Assembly (NCBI RefSeq): GCF_004023625.1 | Contig: NZ_RPDJ01000046.1 | Coordinates: 1-64,000 of the forward strand | DNA from: Streptomyces cavernae | Lineage (GTDB): Bacteria > Actinomycetota > Actinomycetes > Streptomycetales > Streptomycetaceae | Direction: 5' to 3' | Length of the DNA: 64,000 nt | In this document: one piece after another, positions 52,768 through 61,067 of the stretch | How the letters are laid out: every line of letters begins with the position of its first letter | Position numbering within the stretch: position 1 is the first letter of the stretch | Made by a program: the position numbers and the translations under genes | The notes under the pieces: model-generated | What the model saw: only the letters and a program-made list of their open reading frames with translations | Database searches by the model: none | What the model was told of the DNA's origin: nothing

Positions 52768-52865
52768 CGGTCACTCCGTTGTCACTTCTTTTGTGCATCC
52801 GCCTTCCTACGCTCGGCGCGAAGTGAATGACCGTTTCTTCAGACGGGTTTCGGAGGGACCGACAG

Positions 52866-53837
52866 ATGACGTCCGACTTACTTGACAGGGTGCGCAGGAT
52901 GCCCATGGGCCTCGACGTCGTCGTCTCCGGCCCGGCGCCCGCGCGGCTGCCCGGAGAGGGCCGGCTGGGGGCGGGAGTCCACCGGCTGATCGGCCGGGGA
53001 ACGGGCGAGTACCTGTTCGTGGGAGTACGCGGGAATGGCGCGGCCGGTACCGCCGCTGCCCGTCCCGCTGGTCCTGCCGGTCCCGGCGGTCCCGGCGGTC
53101 CGGGCGCCCTACGCGGTGCCGTCGCCTCCGGTGCACCCGGCGTCCGGGCACCGCGGGACGTCTTCCTCGACCCCGGGGACATCTGCTTCTACGACGCCGA
53201 CCGGCCGCCGGTGCCGGTGTTCCCCGAGCCGTCGCGGCTGAAGGTGTTTCTCGTGCCGCGGGAGTCGCTGGGGATCGACGAGCGTGACGTACGGCAGGTC
53301 ATGGCGACTCCGGTCGCCCGGACGTCGAGGCTGGGGACGCTGCTGTCGCCGTTCCTGTCCGAGCTCGCCGACATGGCTTCCGCGTCGCGGCCCTCCGTCG
53401 GCGAGATGCTGGCCTGGAACGCCGTGAACCTCCTGGCCACGCTCGCGACGGAGCAACTGGGCCGGGACGCGACGGGCATCCCCGACGCCCAATCGCCACT
53501 GCTGTCGCGGATCCTGACGTTCATCGAGGCGCATCTGGCGGACGCGGACCTGTGCCCCGAGACGATCGCCGCGGCCCAGCACATCTCGGTCCGGTATCTG
53601 CACAAGCTGTTCCAGGACGAGGGCACGACGGTCGGCCGGTGGATCCAGCGCCGCCGGCTGGAGGAGTGCCGGCGCGATCTGCTGCTGCACGTCCGGGGCC
53701 GGCAGACCATCGCCGCTGTCGCGGGCCGCTGGGGCTTCCTGAGCGCCACCCACTTCAGCCGGGTGTTCCGGGCCGCCTACGGCATGTCGCCCAGCCAGTG
53801 GCGGGACACGGCCGGCCGGGGGTGTGCGGTCGGGTAA
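52866..53837 (+). CDS. AraC family transcriptional regulator
   Basis: A 323-residue activator. The N-terminal cupin-like AraC-binding domain contains a Pro/Gly-rich insertion (GPAGPGGPGGPG, about 80-92). The C-terminal 100 residues carry two helix-turn-helices, the first in DLCPETIAAAQHISVRYLHK and the second in TIAAVAGRWGFLSATHFSRV, ending MSPSQWR. ATG 52866 follows GGAGGG at 8 nt. It follows the SARP genes in the same direction and precedes the alpha/beta hydrolase, which may be its target. Confidence 0.9.
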   Translation: MTSDLLDRVRRMPMGLDVVVSGPAPARLPGEGRLGAGVHRLIGRGTGEYLFVGVRGNGAAGTAAARPAGPAGPGGPGGPGALRGAVASGAPGVRAPRDVFLDPGDICFYDADRPPVPVFPEPSRLKVFLVPRESLGIDERDVRQVMATPVARTSRLGTLLSPFLSELADMASASRPSVGEMLAWNAVNLLATLATEQLGRDATGIPDAQSPLLSRILTFIEAHLADADLCPETIAAAQHISVRYLHKLFQDEGTTVGRWIQRRRLEECRRDLLLHVRGRQTIAAVAGRWGFLSATHFSRVFRAAYGMSPSQWRDTAGRGCAVG

Positions 53838-53854
53838 CCAATAGGCGCAGGCGA

Positions 53855-54000
53855 CCCGCGCACCCCGGCGCCGCAGACCCGCACGCCCCGGCGCCGTACG
53901 CCGACGCACCCCGACGCCGCAGACCCGCGAACCCCAGCGTCGTACGCCGGCGCACTCCGCCGCCGCAGACCCGCGAACCCCGGCGCCGCAGACCCGGGCA
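53855..54000. repeat. Imperfect minisatellite of about 30-bp units
   Basis: Five or so degenerate units built on CCCCGGCGCCGCAGACCCGC alternate with CGTACGCC-type links. The array fills the gap after the araC gene, and no gene is seen in it. The rest of the 400-bp gap (to 54241) is the promoter space of the hydrolase. Confidence 0.75.
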
Positions 54001-54241
54001 AGTGCAGGCTATTCAGGCCCCGACTCTGGTGTGTCCCGGCAGCGCACCGGATGCGTGCCGACAGCGCACTGCCTCCGTTCCATGCGCTGGTGGGCCGACA
54101 CCGGTGCGCTGACGGGCAATTCCCTCCACCGGCACGGTTTTAGCGTGGCCGTCACGGCCCCGCAGATCTCCGTGTCTGACCCGGCCTCGTTCGTCCCACC
54201 GGAGAAGACCGGCGGGACACAGGAAACTCAGGAGAACTCAC

Positions 54242-55213
54242 ATGTCCGACGCCGTCGAGCCGGTCCGGCCGGTCCTGGAGCCGGCGGCAGCCTCGTTCGC
54301 CGAGGCAACCGCCAACCCGCCCTACCTCTTCGACCTGCCGCCCGCCGAGGGACGCAAGGCCGTCGACGAGGTGCAGTCCGGCGAGATCGAGAAGCCGGAG
54401 ATCGACGAGGAGTGGATCACCGTCCCGGGCGGCCCGACGGAGGGCGTCCGGGCTCGTATCGTCAAGCCCGCCGGTGCCGAGGGAAGCCTGCCGGTGATCC
54501 TCTACATCCACGGCGCGGGCTGGGTGTTCGGCAACGCCCACACGCACGACCGGCTGGTGCGCGAACTCGCGGTCGGCGCGAACGCCGCGGTGGTCTTCCC
54601 CGAGTACGACCTCTCCCCCGAGGCCCGCTACCCGGTCGCGATCGAGCAGAACTACGCGGTCGCCCGGTGGATCGTCGAGCAGGGCGCGTCGAAAGACCTG
54701 GACGCCTCCCGGCTCGCCGTGGCCGGTGACTCGGTCGGCGGCAACATGACCGCCGCGCTGACGCTGATGGCCAAGCAACGCGGTGACGTGCCGCTGGTCC
54801 AGCAGGTCCTCTTCTACCCGGTCACGGACGCGTCCTTCGACACCGGTTCCTACCACCAGTTCGCCGAGGGCTACTTCCTGCGCCGCGACGGCATGCAGTG
54901 GTTCTGGGACCAGTACACGACCGACGAGGCGGAGCGCGCCCAGATCACCGCATCCCCGCTGCGCGCCACCACCGAGCAGCTCACCGGCCTGCCCCCGGCG
55001 CTGGTCATCACCGGCGAGGCGGACGTCCTGCGCGACGAGGGCGAGGCCTACGCCAACAAGCTGCGCGAGGCGGGCGTCCCGGTCACCGCGGTCCGTTTCC
55101 AGGGCATCATCCACGACTTCGTGATGCTCAACGCCCTGCGGGGGACGCATGCGGCGGAGGCGGCCATCACGATGGCCGTCGGCGCCCTGCGGTCCGTGCT
55201 GCACGCCCGCTGA
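54242..55213 (+). CDS. Alpha/beta hydrolase of the hormone-sensitive-lipase family
   Basis: A 323-residue esterase. The oxyanion motif is HGAGW (90-94; HGGGW in most relatives). The nucleophile is Ser164 in GDSVGG, the acid is in TGEADVLRDEG and the base is His in IIHDF. There is no signal peptide. AGGAGAACTCAC precedes ATG 54242. Substrates of the family are short-chain esters. It lies downstream of the AraC regulator after a repeat array. Confidence 0.93.
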   Translation: MSDAVEPVRPVLEPAAASFAEATANPPYLFDLPPAEGRKAVDEVQSGEIEKPEIDEEWITVPGGPTEGVRARIVKPAGAEGSLPVILYIHGAGWVFGNAHTHDRLVRELAVGANAAVVFPEYDLSPEARYPVAIEQNYAVARWIVEQGASKDLDASRLAVAGDSVGGNMTAALTLMAKQRGDVPLVQQVLFYPVTDASFDTGSYHQFAEGYFLRRDGMQWFWDQYTTDEAERAQITASPLRATTEQLTGLPPALVITGEADVLRDEGEAYANKLREAGVPVTAVRFQGIIHDFVMLNALRGTHAAEAAITMAVGALRSVLHAR

Positions 55214-55333
55214 CACGGTACGGGGCGGCTCGGCCGGCGCGCGGCCAGCACCCACTGACACCACCTCAGCGGCATCAGGCCAGGGGAAGAACCGAACTAC
55301 GCGCGACGAGCTGACGCAACGGCGTGCGGCTCA

Positions 55334-55378
55334 CCGGACCAGTGGACGTCCCCGCACCGAGTACGCCCACTGGTCCGG
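55334..55378. terminator. 12-bp inverted repeat between the hydrolase and rnpB
   Basis: CCGGACCAGTGG (55334-55345) and CCACTGGTCCGG (55367-55378) are perfectly complementary with a 21-nt loop. They lie between two convergent transcripts, so a bidirectional terminator is likely. The rest of the 300-bp gap shows no gene. Confidence 0.55.
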
Positions 55379-55515
55379 CGAGGGCATGTGTTTCAGCCCA
55401 GGGTCCGCTGAGAGGCACCGGCCTGTGACTTTGCCATGGCGCTCGCCACCTGGCGGTCAGAGGCCCTTGGGCATGGGCCTGCCCTGGTGACTGTCCCAGG
55501 TGAAGCCCCAGCGGC

Positions 55516-55927
55516 AGACGAGTCGGGCTGTACGCCGGGTTCTGTGTCCCCGGGCGCCTCGCGGCGGCCGGGGCGACGGCCATCCATCTAGGGCCGGCGT
55601 TGCCGTCGGCCTCGTGCGGTCTACCCGCGGACTCGGGCGGGCAGCCCTCGAGCGTCCGCGCAGAGCGCTTTTCACGGCGCTCCTTTTGACCTTGCTCCGG
55701 GTGGGGTTTACCTAGCTGCCCAAGTCACCCTGGGCACTGGTGGTCTCTTACACCGCCGTTTCACCCTTACCCAGCGCCTGAGCGCTGGGCGGTTTGTTTT
55801 CTGTGGCACTGTCCCGCGGGTCACCCCGGGTGGCCGTTAGCCACCACCCTGCCCTGTGGAGCCCGGACGTTCCTCGGGGAGGTCCACAGGGACCCCCACG
55901 CGGCCGTCCGCCCGGCTCGTCTGCCGT
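55516..55927 (-). ncRNA. rnpB: RNase P RNA (type A)
   Basis: The minus strand carries all landmarks of the bacterial RNase P ribozyme. P1 is formed by ACGAGCCGGGC at the 5' end and GCCCGACTCGT at the 3' end. CR-I is GAGGAACGTCCGGGCTCC. Then come ACAGAAAACAAACCGCC, the P10/11 region GGTGAAACGGCGGTGTAAGA, AGCTAGGTAAACCCC and the 3' CR-V-like ACAGAACCCGGCGTACAG. Length about 410 nt is normal. Together with the protein subunit it matures tRNA 5' ends. The 5' end overlaps the last 90 bp of the DMT transporter frame on the same strand. Confidence 0.95.
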
Positions 55928-56838
55928 GGGGACGATGATACCCGGCGGGTTACCCGGTGTGTCACCGAGCGGCTGCCCTCCGTCGGCGCCGCGGCCGTGG
56001 CCAGGAACGAGCCCGCCAGGATCAGGGTGAACGCGACGAGCACGCCGGCCGTCAGTTCCTCGCCGAGGAACACCGCGCCCGCGGCGACCGCGACGGCCGG
56101 GTTGACGTAGGTGAAGACGGTCGCCCGGGTGGGGCCCGCCTCCCGGATCAGTTCCAGGAAGACCACGAAGGCGAGGGCCGTGCAGATCACGCCGAGGCCG
56201 GCGAGCGAGGCCAGCACCTCGCTGGACGGAACCTCGGACGGCCAGGTCAGCGCCGCCGCGGGTGCGTACACCAGTGTCGCCAGGAGCAGGCAGGGGGCTA
56301 TGAGTTGCAGCGTGGGGACCGACTTCAGGTAACGCGCCATGATCAGCGGCGCGATCGCGTAGCCCAGGACCGTCACCCCGACTTCGGCGAGGGAGCGCGC
56401 GTCGCCGCCGGTCAGGTGCGGGACGGTCAGCACGGCCACTCCGCCGAGACCGAGTGCCAGGCCCGCGACACGGCGAGCGCCCAGCCGTTCACCCTCGCCG
56501 AAGAAACGGGCGAGTACGACACCCACGATGGGTACCCCGGCGATCAGCAGGCCCGCCGTGGTGCTGGACAGGTGCCGCTCGGCGTCGGTCAGCGTCCACC
56601 ACGGCCCGATGATCTCGATCACGGAGAAGGCCAGCATGGGGCGCCAGTACGCCCGTACCACACGGACGAGGTTCCCCTGCCGTACCGCGAAGGGCAGGAG
56701 CAGTACGGCGCCCAGGGCGCAGCGCGCGAACACCACCATGGACGGCGACACCCCGTCCACGGCCACCTTGATCATCAGGTAGGGGATGCCCCAGAGGACT
56801 CCCATCAGGGAGAAGAGGAACCAGCCACGTGCAGTCAT
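55837..56838 (-). CDS. EamA/DMT-family transporter
   Basis: A 333-residue drug/metabolite exporter with ten hydrophobic segments in two EamA repeats (GVLWGIPYLMIKVAVDGVSP in repeat 1; TYVNPAVAVAAGAVFLGEEL in repeat 2). The hydrophilic C-terminus after ATAAAPTEG is encoded by DNA that includes the rnpB promoter and the first 90 nt of rnpB, so the native stop may have been lost. ATG 56838 has a weak ribosome-binding site. A MITE pair separates it from the co-directional araC gene. Confidence 0.85.
   Translation of the reverse strand: MTARGWFLFSLMGVLWGIPYLMIKVAVDGVSPSMVVFARCALGAVLLLPFAVRQGNLVRVVRAYWRPMLAFSVIEIIGPWWTLTDAERHLSSTTAGLLIAGVPIVGVVLARFFGEGERLGARRVAGLALGLGGVAVLTVPHLTGGDARSLAEVGVTVLGYAIAPLIMARYLKSVPTLQLIAPCLLLATLVYAPAAALTWPSEVPSSEVLASLAGLGVICTALAFVVFLELIREAGPTRATVFTYVNPAVAVAAGAVFLGEELTAGVLVAFTLILAGSFLATAAAPTEGSRSVTHRVTRRVSSSPRQTSRADGRVGVPVDLPEERPGSTGQGGG
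55935..55965 (-). promoter_or_regulatory. rnpB promoter
   Basis: On the minus strand GTGACA (55960-55965) and TATCAT (55935-55940) are 19 bp apart, and the predicted start (about 55927-55928) is just before the P1 helix. The promoter lies inside the 3' end of the DMT transporter gene. Confidence 0.6.
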
Positions 56839-56939
56839 ACCGGCAGTTTCGGCCGGGCGGGGGTGCGGAGTCTTGAACGCTGTTGCGCCGCCAGTCACCG
56901 GCCGCGACCGGCTGTCTGCCTGACCGGCTGACCGGCTAA

Positions 56940-57179
56940 GGGGTCCTTGCACTATGCCCGCCCGGGTCGCGCGGCCTGGCACCGCTCCCCCAAGCTCTCG
57001 GCTGCGCTCGAGCAGGGGGCACCCCCATCGCCGCGTTGCCGAAAAGCCCAGGTAGCTCCTCCCCCAAGCTCTCGGCTCCGCTCGAGCAGGGGGCACCCCC
57101 ATCCAGGGCTCTCCGGCGCCTTGCGATGCACGGCACCAGACCACGCGACCTCATCGGACGCTCATAGTGCAAGGACCCC
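56940..57179. mobile_element. MITE A, copy 2 (240 bp), TAA flanks
   Basis: GGGGTCCTTGCACTATG (56940-56956) is perfectly inverted at 57163-57179, with TAA at 56937-56939 and 57180-57182. Compared with copy 1 the termini differ by one compensated base, and the interior carries two hairpin cores (about 56987-57031 and 57060-57103) instead of one. MITE B copy 2 abuts on the right. Confidence 0.9.
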
Positions 57180-57182
57180 TAA

Positions 57183-57272
57183 GGGCTTGCCGGGATACAA
57201 CTTGCATGCTCCGGGTCTTGACACTGCAGCTCAGGACAGATGCTCGCCGACGATTTATTTCCCGGCAAGCCC
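57183..57272. mobile_element. MITE B, copy 2 (90 bp), TAA flanks
   Basis: GGGCTTGCCGGGAT at 57183 and TTATTTCCCGGCAAGCCC at 57255-57272 form the terminal inverted repeats, with TAA at 57180-57182 and 57273-57275. It is the same length as copy 1 and near-identical. Its right end provides the stop codon of the adjoining araC gene. Confidence 0.88.
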
Positions 57273-58084
57273 TAAGGGCCGACGCCCGCCCGGTACGTCG
57301 CCGGGGTCACTCCGACCACCCGCCGGAACCAGCGCGTGAGATGGGCCTGGTCCGCGAAGCCCACCAGGCCCGCCACCTCTGCCGGGCGGTGGCCGGACTC
57401 CAGGAGCGTACGGGCCCGGCCCACCCGGTACTGGGCGAGCCAGGCGTACGGGGGCATGCCCATGGTGCCGCGGAACGCTCGCAGGAGCTGGTAGCGGGAC
57501 ATGCCCAGCTCGGTGGCGAGTTCCGCGAGGGAGGGCGGGGCGAGGAGTTCCTCGGCGAGCCGGTCGCGTACGGCATGGGCGACGGTGCCGGCGCCGGGGA
57601 CCGTGTCGCGCACCGGCCGGGCGGTGGAGTGGCGCCGGGCGAGCGCGGTGAGCAGCCAGGGGAGGCGGGACTCGGCCTCCAGGGGATCGTGCAGACCGCT
57701 CAGCTCGGCGTGTGTGCGCCTCAGCGCGCCGGCCAGCTCCGGGTCGTCGATCAGCGGCTCCCGGAAGTGCGGCAGGCCGAGCGTGCCCTCGCTGAGCAGG
57801 GAGGCCTTCGGGTACAGCGCACGGTACGCGTAGCCGTTGGGCTCCGCGGGGCGGCCGGTGTGCGCCTCCCCGGGGTCGATCACGACGATCGAGCCCGCGC
57901 CGACGTCGAGGCGGCCGCCGCGGTAGTCGATGGTGTTGGTCCCGGCGACGCACATCCCGATGGCGAACTCCTCATGGGCGTGCGGTGCGTAGCGGTGGTC
58001 CTGGAAGCTGGCGGTCAGCAGGTCGAGGGAGTCCCGGGGGCCGAGGCAGGCCCGGGTCCAGCTGGTCTCGTCGCGCGCGGCCAT
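57272..58084 (-). CDS. AraC family regulator, stop supplied by a MITE end
   Basis: A 270-residue regulator: N-terminal cupin (HAHEEFAIGMCVAGTNTIDY, VVIDPGEAHTGRP) and C-terminal AraC HTHs (SLAELATELGMSRYQLLRAF; EVAGLVGFADQAHLTRWFRR; GVTPATYR). This is the AraC type commonly found next to LysE or DMT exporters. The frame ends GVGP with TAG (57274-57272), which lies in the TAA flank and first base of MITE B, so the MITE insertion trimmed or created the C-terminus. The exporter downstream would be its likely target, now separated by 430 bp of mobile DNA. Confidence 0.9.
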   Translation of the reverse strand: MAARDETSWTRACLGPRDSLDLLTASFQDHRYAPHAHEEFAIGMCVAGTNTIDYRGGRLDVGAGSIVVIDPGEAHTGRPAEPNGYAYRALYPKASLLSEGTLGLPHFREPLIDDPELAGALRRTHAELSGLHDPLEAESRLPWLLTALARRHSTARPVRDTVPGAGTVAHAVRDRLAEELLAPPSLAELATELGMSRYQLLRAFRGTMGMPPYAWLAQYRVGRARTLLESGHRPAEVAGLVGFADQAHLTRWFRRVVGVTPATYRAGVGP

Positions 58085-58159
58085 GGCTCCTCCGTCCCGC
58101 TACCTTGCGTGTTTGCTGCAACGCGGAGGGGGCCCGTTTCCTTCCGGGGCCGTGCCGGC

Positions 58160-58738
58160 TCAGAGGAAGTCCGTCGTCTCCAGCTCGAACGCGAAGGGCT
58201 CGGGGAGAGTGATCGGCTTACCGAAGGGGCGGGTGCAGAGCTGGCGGTAGTCGTCGTTCTCCGGGTCGCTGAACAGGGTGACCGAGGAGGTCTCGCGGTC
58301 GACGAGCAGATAGAGGGGGATGCCACCGCGGGCGTAGCAGCGGCGTTTGGTTTCGCGGTCGGCCTTCGGTTTGGTGGACGTCACCTCAGCGACCATGGCG
58401 ACGCCCTCGCAGGGCATCCAGGGGTCGGCGCCTCGATAGAGCCGCAGCCGGGCGGGGGCGAACGTCCCGTCGGGGATGGCGTGGTCCTTCGGACAGCCGC
58501 CCCCGCTCCTCAGCTTGAGTCCCTTGTGCCCGGAGAAATCCATGTCGGTGGCGGACTGCCTGATCACCTGTTTCATGATCAGGCTGATGTAGTCCTCGTG
58601 ATCCCCGTCCGGCGGCGGCGTCACAACGATCTCGCCCTCGATCAGCTCGGCCCGGAAACCCTCCGGGGTGTCGAGGGCGAGGAAGGTCTCCAGCAGGCCC
58701 TCCGCCGGCGTGAGCGGCTCATGCGCCACGGCAGTCAT
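58160..58738 (-). CDS. Uma2 family endonuclease-like protein
   Basis: A 192-residue PD-(D/E)XK-fold protein of the Uma2 (DUF820) family. The motifs are AIPDGTFAPA (Asp) and MVAEVTSTKPKADRETKRRCY (Glu then Lys), followed by YARGGIPLYLLVDRE. Streptomyces carry dozens of such genes of unknown function; nuclease activity is inferred from the fold. ATG 58738 follows GGAGGAGG. Confidence 0.9.
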   Translation of the reverse strand: MTAVAHEPLTPAEGLLETFLALDTPEGFRAELIEGEIVVTPPPDGDHEDYISLIMKQVIRQSATDMDFSGHKGLKLRSGGGCPKDHAIPDGTFAPARLRLYRGADPWMPCEGVAMVAEVTSTKPKADRETKRRCYARGGIPLYLLVDRETSSVTLFSDPENDDYRQLCTRPFGKPITLPEPFAFELETTDFL

Positions 58739-58976
58739 GTCACGCCCCTCCTCCGGTCGATCGCCATGCTGGGACATCGCCGAACCGCCTGTCCGTGAGA
58801 TCGGGAACCGTTCCCTCGATCGTGGCACAGGACGCCATGAACGGTCGTGCTCCTTCGGCACCGGCGAGGCGTCGCGCGAGTCCGCCCCCGAGGCCCCGCC
58901 GTCCCCGGTTCAGCCCGGGTGAACGGTGCGGGAGGCACCCCGTACGCTGGCGCGGAGCAAGAGAGAAGGAGACCCC

Positions 58977-59777
58977 GTGCTGGTGCTGCTGCCGCCATCC
59001 GAAGGAAAGGCCCCGTCCGGACGCGGCGCCCCGCTGAAGCCGGAGTCGCTGGCGTTGCCCGGACTCACCGCGGCCCGGCAGGCCGTCCTGGACGAGCTGG
59101 TCGAGTTGTGTGCGGCCGACGAGGACAAGGCCCGTGAGGTGCTGGGCCTGAGTGAGGGTCTGCGCGGCGAGGTCGCGAAGAACGCCGCGCTTCGGATGGC
59201 GGGCGCGCGTCCGGCCGGGGAGATCTACACGGGTGTGCTGTACGACGCGCTGGACCTCGCCTCCCTGGACCCGGCGGCCAAGCGCCGTGCGAACCGTTCG
59301 CTGCTCGTGTTCTCGGGGCTGTGGGGCGCGGTGCGCGTCGGCGACCGCATCCCCTCCTACCGCTGCTCGATGGGTGTGAAGCTCCCCGGCCTCGGTGCGC
59401 TGTCGGGGCACTGGCGGGCGCCGATGGCCGCCGCGCTCCCCGAGGCGGCCGGCGACGGTCTGGTGCTCGACCTGCGGTCCTCGGCGTACGCGGCGGCCTG
59501 GAAGCCGAAGGGTGAGGTCGCGGGACGGACGGCGACCGTGCGGGTGTTGCACGCGCAGGTGGTCGACGGGGTGGAGAAGCGTTCCGTCGTCAGCCACTTC
59601 AACAAGGCGACGAAAGGCAGGATCGTCCGCGCCCTGCTCACGTCGGGCGCGGCGCCGAAGGATCCGGCGGAGCTGGTGGTGGCGCTCCGGGACCTCGGCT
59701 ACACGGTGGAGGCGGAGGCTCCCGCGCGGGCGGGGCGGGCGTGGGCCCTGGACGTGGTGGTGACGGAGATCCACTGA
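58977..59777 (+). CDS. yaaA: YaaA family peroxide-stress protein
   Basis: A 266-residue DUF328/UPF0246 protein. Family marks are LLPPSEGKAP at the N-terminus, IYTGVLYDALDL, the SGLWGAVRVGDRIPSYR segment and FNKATKGRIVRAL near the C-terminus. E. coli YaaA limits intracellular free iron under peroxide stress and its DNA-binding fold has been shown; in Streptomyces the role is inferred. GTG 58977 follows AGAGAAGGAG. Confidence 0.9.
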   Translation: MLVLLPPSEGKAPSGRGAPLKPESLALPGLTAARQAVLDELVELCAADEDKAREVLGLSEGLRGEVAKNAALRMAGARPAGEIYTGVLYDALDLASLDPAAKRRANRSLLVFSGLWGAVRVGDRIPSYRCSMGVKLPGLGALSGHWRAPMAAALPEAAGDGLVLDLRSSAYAAAWKPKGEVAGRTATVRVLHAQVVDGVEKRSVVSHFNKATKGRIVRALLTSGAAPKDPAELVVALRDLGYTVEAEAPARAGRAWALDVVVTEIH

Positions 59778-59854
59778 CCGGCCCACTGACCACCCAGCCC
59801 GCTGAGCACGCAGCCCGCTGACCACGCAGCCCGCTGAGGGTTCCAGCCCACTGG

Positions 59855-60064
59855 GGCCCTCCCGCTGGAGGCCGCCCGTCCCGCTGGAGGCCGCCCCTCC
59901 CAATGGAGGCCGCCCGCCCCGCTGGGGCACCTCCCAATGGAGGCCGCCCGCCCCGCTGGAAGCCGCCCGCACCTCTGGAGGCCGCCCGCACCGCTGGAGG
60001 CCCTCCCTCTGGAGGCCGCCCGCCCCGCTGGGCCCGCACCGCTGGAGGCCCTCCCGCTGAGCGC
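59855..60064. repeat. Minisatellite of CCGCTGGAGG-type units
   Basis: About ten irregular units of roughly 18-20 bp (CTGGAGGCCGCCCGC types) fill 210 bp after yaaA. It is uncoded, GC-rich and prone to slippage. Confidence 0.85.
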
Positions 60065-60110
60065 CGGTCCCCCTGAGCCCAGCCACGACCCCCACCACCA
60101 CAACGCTGCA

Positions 60111-60125
60111 TTGCAACATGTGCAA
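60111..60125. promoter_or_regulatory. Palindrome upstream of the KDPG aldolase gene
   Basis: TTGCAACATGTGCAA has 5-bp inverted arms (TTGCA/TGCAA) and a 5-bp centre, 41 bp before the start codon. A related TATGTTGCGTGCCA lies 22 bp further on. It is a plausible GntR- or LacI-type operator. Confidence 0.5.
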
Positions 60126-60166
60126 CGACCTTTGCGTATGTTGCGTGCCACGGGCAGGATGAGCCC

Positions 60167-60817
60167 ATGACCTCACCGACGCCTGCGCCTGCGCCCCTGC
60201 CCGCCTCCGTGGTGGACCTCGCCCCCGTCGTGCCCGTCGTCGTGGTGACGGACGTCGCCGATGCCGTACCGCTGGCGCGGGCGCTGGTCGACGGGGGGCT
60301 GCCCGCGATCGAGGTGACTCTGCGGACGCCGGTCGCGCTGGAGGCGATCCGGGCGATCGCCGACGGCGTGCCGGGGGCGGTGGTCGGCGCGGGCACGGTC
60401 ATCTCGCCCGCGAACGTGGCCGACTCGGTGGCCGCGGGTGCGCGTTTCCTGGTCAGTCCCGGTTGGACGCCGATGTTGCTGGACGCCATGGAGGCGTCCG
60501 GGGTGCCGTTCCTGCCGGGGGTGTCGACCACCTCGGAGGTGGTGGCGCTGCTGGAGCGCGGGGTGCGCGAGATGAAGTTCTTCCCCGCGGAGGCGGCGGG
60601 CGGCACGGCGTATCTGAAGTCCCTGGCCGGGCCCCTCCCCCAGGCCCGGTTCTGTCCGACCGGAGGCATCCGGCCGGAGTCGGCGCCTTCGTATCTCGCG
60701 CTGCCCAACGTGGCCTGCGTGGGCGGCACTTGGCTGACGCCCGACGACGCTGTGGCGGCGCGGGACTGGGACCGGGTGGCGCGACTGGCCCGGGAGGCCG
60801 CGAAGCTCCGGCGCTGA
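60167..60817 (+). CDS. eda: KDPG/KHG aldolase
   Basis: A 216-residue class I aldolase cleaving 2-keto-3-deoxy-6-phosphogluconate or 4-hydroxy-2-ketoglutarate. The Schiff-base lysine is Lys137 (EMKFFPAE). The catalytic Glu49 is in AIEVTLRT and the phosphate-binding CPTGGI is present. The N-terminal 15 residues are Pro-rich. It supplies pyruvate from the Entner-Doudoroff or related sugar-acid routes. No pathway partner is adjacent; the palindrome upstream suggests its own regulator. Confidence 0.94.
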   Translation: MTSPTPAPAPLPASVVDLAPVVPVVVVTDVADAVPLARALVDGGLPAIEVTLRTPVALEAIRAIADGVPGAVVGAGTVISPANVADSVAAGARFLVSPGWTPMLLDAMEASGVPFLPGVSTTSEVVALLERGVREMKFFPAEAAGGTAYLKSLAGPLPQARFCPTGGIRPESAPSYLALPNVACVGGTWLTPDDAVAARDWDRVARLAREAAKLRR

Positions 60818-60844
60818 GCCGGGACGGCCCGGCACCCGCACTCC

Positions 60845-61040
60845 GCCGGAAACGGCCCACCACCCGCACTGGGCCGGGACGGGCCACCACCCGCACTCCA
60901 CCGCCGGAAACGGCCCACCACCCGCACTGGGCCGGGACAGGCCACCACCCGCACTCCACCGCCGGAAACGGCCCACCACCCGCACTGGGCCGGGACAGGC
61001 CACCACCCGCACTCCACCGCCGGAAACGGCCCACCACCCA
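60845..61040. repeat. 58-bp tandem minisatellite
   Basis: Units start at 60845, 60903, 60961 and 61019 (partial), each with GGCCCACCACCCGCACTGGG. Copies are nearly identical, so recent expansion is likely. The array lies between convergent genes. Confidence 0.92.
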
Positions 61041-61067
61041 CGCTGAGGCGGAACGGCCCGCCCCGGC

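Noticed and set aside
53552..54112. Frame crossing the end of araC and the minisatellite
   Set aside because: Out of frame with AraC; the C-terminal half is repeat-encoded.
55275..55715. Small frames across rnpB
   Set aside because: They lie in a well-recognised structural RNA.
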